Of a stretch of DNA of 32,120 bases, positions 25,129 through 32,120 are shown in pieces. The translations under genes were made by a program, and so were the position numbers. The notes under the pieces are model-generated. The model worked only from the letters and a program-made list of their open reading frames with translations, was not told the DNA's origin and searched no databases. Origin of the DNA: Nitrospira sp. CG24B (GTDB lineage: Bacteria; Nitrospirota; Nitrospiria; Nitrospirales; Nitrospiraceae); contig NEWS02000004.1 in assembly GCA_002869845.2 (NCBI GenBank), positions 440,210 through 472,329 on the forward strand. The letters run 5' to 3'. Each line of letters begins with the position of its first letter. The stretch's first letter is position 1.

Positions 25129-26694
25129 ATGTTGTCCAAGTTCTCCATCAATCAGCGAATGATCATCCTTGTCGCTCTGGCTGGATCAGTGGCGGGTCTC
25201 ATCGCGCTCACACTCTGGACGCAGCAGCCCGACATGCAGGTGTTGTTCACCAATCTCGGCGGCGAAGACGCGGCTGCTATCATCGATAAGTTGAAAGAAA
25301 CGAAGGTGCCGTACGAAACGACCGGTGGTGGAGCGACGGTGCTGGTTCCTAGCGCCCAAGTGCACGATCTCCGATTACAACTCGCGACCCAAGGGCTTCC
25401 CCATGGAGGTGGGGTCGGCTTCGAGATTTTTGATCGTACGTCAATCGGCATGTCCGAATTCGTGCAGAAGCTCAACTACCGGCGCGCCTTACAGGGGGAG
25501 TTGGCGAGAACTATCGCGCAGCTGCCTGAAGTTGAACGTGCGCGGGTCCATCTGGCGATTCCTGAACGACGACTCTTCGCCAGCGAACAGGAGAAAGCGC
25601 GCGCGTCGGTGATCCTGTCACTTCGTAACGGCCAACAGCTGGCTCAAGCGCAGGTGCAGGGGGTCATCCATTTGGTGTCCAGCAGCGTGGAAGGCTTGCA
25701 GGCCCGTGATGTGACCGTGGTGGATGGGCACGGCCGTATGTTGTCGTCCACCATGACGGATGAAACCGCCGGGTTGACGAATACCCAGCTCGAATATCAA
25801 CGGAGCATCGAAAAAGATGTCGAAACGCGCATCCAAACGATGTTGGAGCGGATTGTCGGATCCAATAAAGCCGTCGTGCGTGTCTCCAGCGTGGTGGACT
25901 TTCGCAAGGTTGAGACAACAGAGGAGCGATACGATCCGAACAGCCAGGTGGTGAGGAGCGAACAACGAGGACAGGAAAAGGCGAATGGCACCAACGGCGT
26001 CAGCGGCGGCGTCCCAGGTGTGCAGTCGAACGTCCCGCCTGGTACAGATCAGGAGCTCCCGCAAACCAGTTCAAATAACAGTCAGACGAAAAATGAAACG
26101 GTCAACTATGAGATCAGTCGAACTGTGTCCAAAATCGTCGAGCCTGTAGGTGTCATCAAGCAATTGTCCGTGGCCGTGCTGGTTGATGGGATCTATGAAA
26201 CAGCCAAAGCCGGTGATGGACAGTCCACGGAGACACCGGCTGCCGCGCGCAAATACGTTCCACGTTCAGAAGAAGACCTCAAGCGGATTGAAGACATCGT
26301 CAAGAAAGCGATGGGCTTTTCGCCTGAGCGGCAGGATCAGGTTCAGGTTGTGAACGTTCAATTCGGCGCGGAACCGGAAGAGCTGCAGAGTGCGACGGCA
26401 GAAGCCTTGGCTGAGGGGCCGAAGCCATGGTTGCCGTATCTCCGTTATGGAGTCGGCATTCTATTGTTCGCGGTGATTCTGTTGTTCGTCGTCCGTCCGC
26501 TGTTGGCCATGTTGGGTTCGACGACGGAGCAGATGCAAGCTGAAGCGACGGTCTCGGCGTTGCCTGGGGCTCAGGCCATGATGCAAGCCTCATTGACGAA
26601 TGCGCCGGATCGAGCTCAAATCATCGACATGGCCAGAAAAAACCCCGACACGGCCGCTGTGGTCGTGAAGCAGTGGCTCAAGAATCCTACATAG
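25129..26694 (+). CDS. fliF: Flagellar MS-ring protein FliF
   Basis: About 521 residues, inner-membrane MS-ring. TM1 is at about 11-30 (MIILVALAGSVAGLIALTLW). The periplasmic ring-building region includes LFTNLGGEDAAAIIDKL and VQKLNYRRALQGELARTIAQLPEVERARVHLAIPE. TM2 lies near the C-terminus (YGVGILLFAVILLFVVRPLL), and the cytoplasmic tail ends PDTAAVVVKQWLKNPT, the FliG-binding peptide. ATG 25129 is chosen since GTG 25120 would be only two bases from AAGGG. It is slightly shorter than the roughly 550-residue enterobacterial protein. Confidence 0.97.
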   Translation: MLSKFSINQRMIILVALAGSVAGLIALTLWTQQPDMQVLFTNLGGEDAAAIIDKLKETKVPYETTGGGATVLVPSAQVHDLRLQLATQGLPHGGGVGFEIFDRTSIGMSEFVQKLNYRRALQGELARTIAQLPEVERARVHLAIPERRLFASEQEKARASVILSLRNGQQLAQAQVQGVIHLVSSSVEGLQARDVTVVDGHGRMLSSTMTDETAGLTNTQLEYQRSIEKDVETRIQTMLERIVGSNKAVVRVSSVVDFRKVETTEERYDPNSQVVRSEQRGQEKANGTNGVSGGVPGVQSNVPPGTDQELPQTSSNNSQTKNETVNYEISRTVSKIVEPVGVIKQLSVAVLVDGIYETAKAGDGQSTETPAAARKYVPRSEEDLKRIEDIVKKAMGFSPERQDQVQVVNVQFGAEPEELQSATAEALAEGPKPWLPYLRYGVGILLFAVILLFVVRPLLAMLGSTTEQMQAEATVSALPGAQAMMQASLTNAPDRAQIIDMARKNPDTAAVVVKQWLKNPT

Positions 26695-26703
26695 CGTGGT
26701 GCC

Positions 26704-27696
26704 ATGGCGAAGACTTTAACAGGTGAACAGAAAGCAGCGATTCTCCTTCGTGCCATGGGCGAAGAGTCAGCCGCCCAGGTCTTGAAGCAACTCGATCCGA
26801 AAGAAATTAAGAAGCTGGGAAGCTTTATGAGCGGCACCGCACAAATCTCACGAGATGAAGAAGATGCAGTCATGTCGGATTTTCGAGCAGCGAGCGCAAC
26901 TGGGGAGATTCAGTTTCAGGGAAAAGAGTTCATCAAGACGGCGCTCACCAAGGCGTTGGGTCCAGAAAAAGCGGCGCGGATCATCGAATCGATGACGCAG
27001 AAAAGCTATCCTGGGCTGGAAGGGCTGAAATGGGTTGATGTGAAAACCCTCACTCAAATGCTGAGGGTCGAACATGCCCAAACAGTGGCCGTCATTCTTG
27101 CACATTTGGAAAGCGACCAGGCCGGACAGGTCCTCGCGGCGCTGCCAGAGGACATGCGAGGAGACGTGGCGATTCGGTTGGCAACGTTGGAAGAAGTCCA
27201 ACCGGATGTCCTGGAAGAACTGAGCGAAAGCCTCCAAGAAATGCTGTTGGCCAGCCAAGGAATGAGCACTCAGAGCGTTGGAGGGGCCGAGGTGGTTGCG
27301 GATATTCTGGCGCGAATGGATAAGGCTAATGAAGGCGGGATCATGGCCAGGATTTCCGAGAAAAATCAGTCGTTGGCCGACACCATCCGCGCCCTTATGT
27401 TTGTCTTTGACGATTTAATTAAAATTGATGATCGAGGTTTGCAGGAATTGATGAAGGAAATTAGCAAAGAGGATCTTCCTGTCGCTCTTCGCGGCGCCAA
27501 TCCCGAGGTGAAGGAGAAATTCTTCAAGAATATGTCGAGTCGCGCCGCGGAAATGTTGAAGGAAGATATGGAGGCGAAAGGGCCGGTGAAGGTCTCCGAT
27601 GTCGAAAGAGCCCAGCAGAATATCTTGAAAGTCTGCCGCAAGCTTGAGGAAGAAGGCCGTATCGTCATTGCGGGGGCAGGCGAGGAGATGCTGTAG
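26704..27696 (+). CDS. fliG: Flagellar motor switch protein FliG
   Basis: 330 residues, normal length. FliG forms the C-ring face that meets the stator and binds FliF by its N-domain. Visible are LTGEQKAAILLRAMGEESAAQVLKQL at the N-terminus, the middle-domain EHAQTVAVILAHL (family EHPQ), and the C-terminal torque segment IRALMFVFDDLIKIDDRGLQELMKEI with its charged ridge. It starts nine bases after fliF with only a weak ribosome binding site, suggesting translational coupling. Its stop overlaps the fliH GTG by one base. Confidence 0.97.
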   Translation: MAKTLTGEQKAAILLRAMGEESAAQVLKQLDPKEIKKLGSFMSGTAQISRDEEDAVMSDFRAASATGEIQFQGKEFIKTALTKALGPEKAARIIESMTQKSYPGLEGLKWVDVKTLTQMLRVEHAQTVAVILAHLESDQAGQVLAALPEDMRGDVAIRLATLEEVQPDVLEELSESLQEMLLASQGMSTQSVGGAEVVADILARMDKANEGGIMARISEKNQSLADTIRALMFVFDDLIKIDDRGLQELMKEISKEDLPVALRGANPEVKEKFFKNMSSRAAEMLKEDMEAKGPVKVSDVERAQQNILKVCRKLEEEGRIVIAGAGEEML

Positions 27697-28721
27697 TGGC
27701 GGGAGGAACGATCCCGGCAGTAGTGAGTTCCGAGCGAAGCGTGGCACGTCTTCAAGGGACGGTCCTGATTGTTGATGCTGACGAAACGATCCGAAACGCA
27801 TTGCACGAGCTGCTTCAGCCGGAACGAGTGTCGATTCGACTCTCGAGCTCAGGCCAGGAGGCGCTTGCGATGGTCAAGCAGAAGGCTCCTGCCTTGCTGA
27901 TCGTCGACGCCTCCTTGCCGGATCAAGATGGCATCGCAGTTCTAGAAGAAGCACAGCGGATCGACAGTCGCATGATTGGAGTTGTGATGAGTGGGGCAGC
28001 CTCGGTTGAACTTGCCGCCCGTGCGATGAGAGCCGGCTCCAGCGATTTATTGATGAAACCATTTCAATCGGACAGTGTCCTCGCCACTGTGCGTCGTCTA
28101 CTGGAACTCCATCGGTTGCGCACCGACCAGACGATCTTAAAACATGCCGCTGTACGGTCCGGCGCGGTACGGCTGCAGAGTGTGCCGTTTCAAACGTTTG
28201 GGGAAGAGGGCGCTCGTAAGGGAGTTGATGGGCTGACGGAATATGAGCGAGGTCTGGAAGAAGGCCGGCGATTTTCGGACATGCAACGTCAACAAGATCT
28301 TGCGGTATTGACCGAGGCTGTCAGAAGATTTGATGCCGCTCGCTCCGCGCTTCAGCAGACGATCGACGATGAAGTCATCGCGCTCGCGTTGCAGATCGTG
28401 TCGAAGATACTGCATGAATCGGCTGAGTCCCGACGTGAGCAGATTGTGATGCAGGTTAAGGCAGCACTCGGCGCTGTTCAATCGTCGGATAACGTGGTGA
28501 TACAGGTGCATCCGGCTGACGCAGCTGTCCTGGAAACCGTTCGAGTGGAGCTGACAGGACGGCCGCAGGTCGCACTGACGCTCACCATCGAGCCGGTTGC
28601 TTCTCTCCAGCGAGGAAGCTGCCTGCTGCACACTGCGACACGATTAGTGGATGCCTCTCTCGATACGCAGCTACTCCGTTTGGGTGATGTCCTGAAGAAC
28701 AGGACTCATCATGAGTCTTAG
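27696..28721 (+). CDS. fliH: FliH with an N-terminal response-regulator receiver domain
   Basis: 341 residues, well above the roughly 230 of ordinary FliH. Residues 21 to about 140 form a receiver domain: VLIVDADE at 23-30 (D27 present, Mg-binding partner position 28 is Ala), phosphoacceptor D71 (LLIVDASLPDQDG), Ser99 in VVMSGAAS and Lys121 in LLMKPFQ. Residues about 180-330 are FliH: YERGLEEGRR with a short G-x-x-x-G, a long helix, and a V-type ATPase subunit E-like domain (ALQIVSKILHESAE...IQVHPADAAVLE). FliH dimers bind FliI and regulate export ATPase activity. GTG 27696 overlaps the fliG stop, with GAGGAG about eight bases upstream. The fusion is continuous with no stop or frameshift. It could be phosphorylated by the nearby kinase at 20969; that is inference. 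Confidence 0.92.
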   Translation: MAGGTIPAVVSSERSVARLQGTVLIVDADETIRNALHELLQPERVSIRLSSSGQEALAMVKQKAPALLIVDASLPDQDGIAVLEEAQRIDSRMIGVVMSGAASVELAARAMRAGSSDLLMKPFQSDSVLATVRRLLELHRLRTDQTILKHAAVRSGAVRLQSVPFQTFGEEGARKGVDGLTEYERGLEEGRRFSDMQRQQDLAVLTEAVRRFDAARSALQQTIDDEVIALALQIVSKILHESAESRREQIVMQVKAALGAVQSSDNVVIQVHPADAAVLETVRVELTGRPQVALTLTIEPVASLQRGSCLLHTATRLVDASLDTQLLRLGDVLKNRTHHES

Positions 28722-30018
28722 CCAGCTGATCGAGCGTGTCGACCCCATCGAAGTCTCTGGAAGGGTGGCGCAAGCAGTTGGGATCGTTGTGGAAGGGTAT
28801 GGGCCGATGACGACAGTCGGAGAGCTCTGCCGCATTACGCGGGAGGTAGCTGGAGGGCCGATCGCTGCGGAGGTTGTGGGATTTCGGGGAGATCGTGTTC
28901 TCCTGATGCCGCTGGGCGATATGCACGGGATCGGGCCGGGAAGTCGAATTACCATGTCCGGTCAAGTGGCCAATCTTGCGGTTGGACCAGGCTTATTGGG
29001 AAGGGTGCTCGACGGCTGTGGCAATCCAATGGATGGCAAAGGCCCGCTGACGGCCACGGAGCGATATCCACTCTATGCGAGCGCACCAAACCCATTACAA
29101 CGCGCTCGTCTACGCGCTCCGCTTGATCTCGGCGTTCGTGCCATCAACGGGTTTTTGACGTGTGGACGTGGACAGAAGATGGGCATCTTTTCCGGTTCCG
29201 GGGTTGGCAAGAGTGTGCTCCTGGGGATGATCAGCCGATACACGAAAGCGGATGTCAATGTTATCGCTCTCATCGGAGAGCGAGGCCGTGAGGTCAACGA
29301 ATTCCTGGAACGCGACCTGGGTGCTGAAGCACTCGGACGGTCGGTGGTGGTGGTCGCGACGTCTGACCAAGCCCCGCTCATTCGTCTGCGCGCGGCGTTG
29401 GTGGCGACGACCATTGCGGAATATTTCCGTGATGCCGGGAAACAGGTGTTGTTGTTGATGGATTCACTGACGCGGTTGGCCTATAGCCAAAGAGAGGTGG
29501 GGTTGGCGATCGGGGAGCCTCCGACGACCAAAGGCTATACCCCCTCCGTGTTTACGCTTTTGCCGAAGCTACTGGAGCGTGTCGGAACGGGGCCAGGTCC
29601 AGGAACCATTACCGGACTGTATACCGTACTGGTCGATGGCGATGATCTTACTGATCCCATCGCCGATACCGTTCGCTCGATCTTGGACGGTCATATCGTC
29701 CTATCTCGTACATTGGCCGCTCGCAATCACTTTCCGGCGATCGATCTCCTCCAGAGTACCAGCCGTGTGATGCGGGATATTGTCGGGCGACCACACTATG
29801 ACGCTTCCAAGAAGCTTCTCGAGTTGGTGGCCCGGTATCGTCAATCGGAGGACCTGGTTGTACTGGGAGCCTATAAGCCAGGGATGAACGCGGCGCTCGA
29901 CCGTGCCGTTCAAGCGCAGGACGCGATCAATGCGTATTTGCGGCAAGACATTGACCAGCCGGCCGGCATATTCTCGTCAGTGCAGCAACTTGAGGCACTG
30001 GCCCAGCAGGCAGCATGA
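28711..30018 (+). CDS. fliI: Flagellum-specific export ATPase FliI
   Basis: 435 residues, usual length. This F1-beta-like ATPase powers the flagellar type III export gate. Walker A SGSGVGKS is at 161-168. The Walker B strand is VLLLMDSLTRLAYSQREV, and the family signature GEPPTTKGYTPSVFTLLPKLLERVG follows. The conserved GRPHYDASKKLLELVARYRQSEDLV lies near the C-terminus. ATG 28711 lies six bases after AGGA and overlaps the end of fliH by 11 bases. Its stop overlaps fliJ as ATGA. Confidence 0.97.
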   Translation: MSLSQLIERVDPIEVSGRVAQAVGIVVEGYGPMTTVGELCRITREVAGGPIAAEVVGFRGDRVLLMPLGDMHGIGPGSRITMSGQVANLAVGPGLLGRVLDGCGNPMDGKGPLTATERYPLYASAPNPLQRARLRAPLDLGVRAINGFLTCGRGQKMGIFSGSGVGKSVLLGMISRYTKADVNVIALIGERGREVNEFLERDLGAEALGRSVVVVATSDQAPLIRLRAALVATTIAEYFRDAGKQVLLLMDSLTRLAYSQREVGLAIGEPPTTKGYTPSVFTLLPKLLERVGTGPGPGTITGLYTVLVDGDDLTDPIADTVRSILDGHIVLSRTLAARNHFPAIDLLQSTSRVMRDIVGRPHYDASKKLLELVARYRQSEDLVVLGAYKPGMNAALDRAVQAQDAINAYLRQDIDQPAGIFSSVQQLEALAQQAA

Positions 30019-30455
30019 GCTTTGAGTCGTTGCGGAAGCTGCGTGTTCAGACCGTAGAGGCATTGATGATGGAGTTGGCACAGATCACCCACACGTTGAC
30101 TCAGAGCGAGGAGCAGTATCAGGACCTTGCAGTCACAATGCAGCGGGATGTCGTTGCCTACGACCAACAATTTGTGCAAGGGCTCACGATAGAGGCGTGG
30201 TTGGAATGGCAGGGGCGTATGGATTCGCAGGAGGCCGGGCTGCGCCGAGTGCGTCGAGAAATCGACCAGGCCGTCGAGGCGTGGCAGCGTACCAAGGCGT
30301 TGCTCGTTGAAGCCAGCCTGGAGCGCAAGCTGCTTGATCTGGTTGCCGATAAACGCCGTGACGCGCAACGTGCCGACGCGGCGCGTCAGGAACAGCGGAT
30401 GATGGATGAGGTTGCGAGCCGCCGGCACTCCACTCGGCGAGAGAGCCACTCATGA
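30015..30455 (+). CDS. fliJ: Flagellar export protein FliJ
   Basis: 146 residues, almost wholly alpha-helical and charged with heptad repeats (LRKLRVQTVEALMMELAQITHTL; LLVEASLERKLLDLVADKRRDAQRADAARQEQRMMDE). This is the two-helix coiled coil of FliJ, the central-stalk-like partner of FliI and FlhA. Sequence identity in this family is low, so the call leans on position after fliI, size and coiled-coil form. ATGA overlaps at both ends indicate coupled translation. Confidence 0.88.
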   Translation: MSFESLRKLRVQTVEALMMELAQITHTLTQSEEQYQDLAVTMQRDVVAYDQQFVQGLTIEAWLEWQGRMDSQEAGLRRVRREIDQAVEAWQRTKALLVEASLERKLLDLVADKRRDAQRADAARQEQRMMDEVASRRHSTRRESHS

Positions 30456-31210
30456 AGACAGGACTCATCAGGGGTTGGGGAGATCGGTTCGGTCTTGACC
30501 GCCTTGGGCGTGTCTCGCGCATGGAGCCGAGAAAGAACCCGCATTCCCAATTTTTGACGATGGTTGGTGGCATCGTCGGCTCGACCGTTCTCTTCTGGAT
30601 CATGGTGCAATTGGGACAAGCCTCCTCGGAACCGAAAGATAGAACACAGATGGCGACGACGAGTGGGCTAAAGCAGAGCATGCCACAGGAAGCGAAGGAG
30701 GCAGAGAGTGCTGGAGCAGAGTCTGATGCCGATGCCAAGCTGTTGGCTCCACCAGCGGTCCAGGGGCCGGCGATCGATGTTCCTCGTGAAGTGCTCGACA
30801 TGCTGGATCAGAGAAAGCGCGACCTCGATCGGCGCGAGCAATCGCTTCGTCAGAACGAAGAACGACTCATGATTGTAAGGGGCCAGATTGAGGAGCTCTT
30901 GGACCAGAACGAAGCCTTGGAAAAGAAGATCCAGAGCGCGCAAGCCAAAGAAGACCGAGCTCCGTCATCACAAGCCAAGGCCCATGCGGAGAAGGAGCGT
31001 TCGACGCAGGAACAACGGACACAGCTTGCCAAGATCTACGAATCCATGCCGTCTGAGGACGCCGCTTCGCGTCTCGAACATATGCCGGATCGGAAAGCCA
31101 TTGAAATCCTCAAAATGGTGAAAGCCAAGACGGCCGGCGCGATTCTCGCGCAAGTCAAAGCCGACCGGGCCGCGAAACTCACCGAACAACTGCTGACACA
31201 GACGCCGTAG
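30452..31210 (+). CDS. motE: MotE-like membrane protein with MgtE_N-type domain
   Basis: 252 residues. A short cytosolic start is followed by one membrane helix (about 34-54, FLTMVGGIVGSTVLFWIMVQLG). The periplasmic part has a coiled coil at about 105-175 (LDQRKRDLDRREQSLRQNEERL...LDQNEALEKKI). The end (LAKIYESMPSEDAASRLEHMPDRKAIEILKMVKAKTAGAILAQV) matches the MgtE N-terminal superhelix seen in MotE/YlxF-type flagellar proteins. MotE of rhizobia is a periplasmic chaperone for the stator partner MotC. Such a gene after fliJ is common outside enterobacteria. ATG 30452 overlaps the fliJ stop; an internal ATG before EPRKN is an alternative. Confidence 0.85.
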   Translation: MKTGLIRGWGDRFGLDRLGRVSRMEPRKNPHSQFLTMVGGIVGSTVLFWIMVQLGQASSEPKDRTQMATTSGLKQSMPQEAKEAESAGAESDADAKLLAPPAVQGPAIDVPREVLDMLDQRKRDLDRREQSLRQNEERLMIVRGQIEELLDQNEALEKKIQSAQAKEDRAPSSQAKAHAEKERSTQEQRTQLAKIYESMPSEDAASRLEHMPDRKAIEILKMVKAKTAGAILAQVKADRAAKLTEQLLTQTP

Positions 31211-31307
31211 AACTTTCATAGATGGCAGGCTGGAGCCTGGTTCTGGAGCTTTTGCCTGTGAAACTCTTCAGACATTGTGTATGGACCATCAATTTGCGAA
31301 AGCCATA

Positions 31308-32012
31308 ATGCGTCAGCTGCACGTGATTCTTCTCATTGTCATGCTTACGTCGATGAATGCCTGCATGATCGCAAACTACCAAGTAACTGCTCAGGAGTCT
31401 TCCGAAAAGAGACCTATTTGGACTTCGAGGTATGACGAGGCTGTGCAATTCGTGATCCCAAGGTATCACAGAGTTGAATCTCGTTGTCGCGGTGGCGGGA
31501 GGGGATGGCTCGCTCTGATTAATCTATTTGGAGGTTCTTGTAGGGAAGAACACGATTTTATTGGAACTCAGGTGCATGATGGTTTGTTAATGGCCCTCGA
31601 CGAGATGCCATTGGGAAAGCCTGCTGAGTTTATAGAGCACATTCGATCACAGGGACTGGTGTGCGTCGTCACGGTGAATGAGCAAATCAACGACGATATT
31701 CCCTACAGTGAGCTTCTCAGTTTAGCGACCTTGTTCACAGTTCCTGCTTACACAACGCACAAGTATATTCTTGGTTATTCTCTGCTTTTTGATTTTAAAA
31801 CTGTCAAGGAATACGAGCATCACATTACAGAGAAAGCCATCTCTGGCTGGATCTCCTGGCTGCTGTTTCCAGTAATGTATTCATTTTGGGATGATATCAA
31901 GTTAAACCTGACTGAATATGGGCCACGCGCCAGTGTCATTAAGGAAACAACGAAGACATTTCTGCGTGAGGCTCACCGAGAGGGTATTTTGTGGCTCGCC
32001 GCCTCGATGTGA
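31308..32012 (+). CDS. Putative lipoprotein or exported protein, AT-rich
   Basis: 234 residues from ATG 31308. TTG 31275 and ATG 31281 are in-frame upstream alternatives that would lengthen the n-region. The N-terminus MRQLHVILLIVMLTSMNAC resembles a lipoprotein signal, with Cys19 after a poor lipobox. A second hydrophobic segment (GWISWLLFPVMYSFW) lies near the C-terminus. The body has a Cys/Gly-rich patch (SRCRGGGRGW...GGSCREEHDF). Codon use is visibly more AT-rich than the flagellar genes. No clear ribosome binding site. I do not recognise it; it follows motE where fliK or flgD might be expected, suggesting an inserted accessory gene. Confidence 0.65.
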   Translation: MRQLHVILLIVMLTSMNACMIANYQVTAQESSEKRPIWTSRYDEAVQFVIPRYHRVESRCRGGGRGWLALINLFGGSCREEHDFIGTQVHDGLLMALDEMPLGKPAEFIEHIRSQGLVCVVTVNEQINDDIPYSELLSLATLFTVPAYTTHKYILGYSLLFDFKTVKEYEHHITEKAISGWISWLLFPVMYSFWDDIKLNLTEYGPRASVIKETTKTFLREAHREGILWLAASM

Positions 32013-32076
32013 TAGTCAATCACATTTCGAGGAAGGATAAAGGGGTCAGTAAGTTGGGGTTGCAGCAAAGTTCTAA

Positions 32077-32120
32077 TTACGCGACTTCCAACTCCACATG
32101 CACGCGCCGGCCAAGCGCCG
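32077..32120 (-). CDS. 3' end of a minus-strand gene cut by the window edge
   Basis: The last 14 codons of a minus-strand frame read ALGRRVHVELEVA and stop with TAA at 32077. An AAAGGGGTCAG motif lies just beyond it at 32039-32049. From memory, similar AAAGGGGTCA motifs often flank transposase genes in environmental bacteria, so a mobile element is possible. Thirteen residues are too few to assign a family. Confidence 0.3.
   Translation of the reverse strand, partial: ALGRRVHVELEVA

Noticed and set aside
1..32120. CRISPR arrays, complete insertion sequences, phage modules, rRNA
   Set aside because: No regularly spaced repeats, terminal inverted repeats with transposase, phage genes or rRNA sequence were seen.

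Overview
The window reads as a chromosomal segment of a Nitrospira-like bacterium (phylum Nitrospirota). This rests on the moderately high GC, several sigma-54 response regulators, a large single-unit flagellar operon and the general protein flavour. No rRNA or marker protein is present to fix the species, so the placement is inference.

Left part (1-11.7 kb), mostly housekeeping, minus strand first: a cut-off small membrane protein; transketolase with a downstream hairpin terminator; a possible 42-residue protein; an exported protein translationally coupled to a dienelactone-hydrolase-like protein that lacks two of its three catalytic residues; a divergent Gfo/Idh/MocA oxidoreductase; a stand-alone Lrp/AsnC ligand-binding domain; an exported hypothetical protein; a YifB/ComM-type AAA+ ATPase behind a good sigma-70 promoter; and a two-helix membrane peptide. 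At 9.05-11.62 kb two convergent genes, an unknown gene and clpB, run into each other. Both look truncated at a shared breakpoint near 9.40 kb, so ClpB loses roughly its last 120 residues.

Middle part (11.7-18.7 kb): a polytopic membrane protein; then a three-gene signalling operon (histidine kinase, outer-membrane lipoprotein, sigma-54 response regulator) with the order and features of enterobacterial GlrK-QseG(YfhG)-GlrR; a strong terminator; a minus-strand tRNA-Thr(UGU); and a sigma-54 response regulator whose C-terminal helix-turn-helix resembles FleQ/FlrA.

Right part (18.8-32.1 kb), flagellar control and assembly: a large exported TPR-like protein, a PAS histidine kinase (FlrB/FleS type) and an NtrC-type regulator (FlrC/FleR type) lie immediately before flgB-flgC-fliE-fliF-fliG-fliH-fliI-fliJ-motE. 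Between regulator and flgB are two CGGCA/TGCCG-type inverted repeats and a convincing sigma-54 -24/-12 element, so the local NtrC-type regulator probably switches on the flagellar operon. The most unusual gene is fliH: it carries a complete response-regulator receiver domain at its N-terminus, which would bring a phosphorylation-type input to the export ATPase regulator. The window ends with a more AT-rich putative lipoprotein and a short fragment of a minus-strand gene, which looks like a break in the flagellar cluster.
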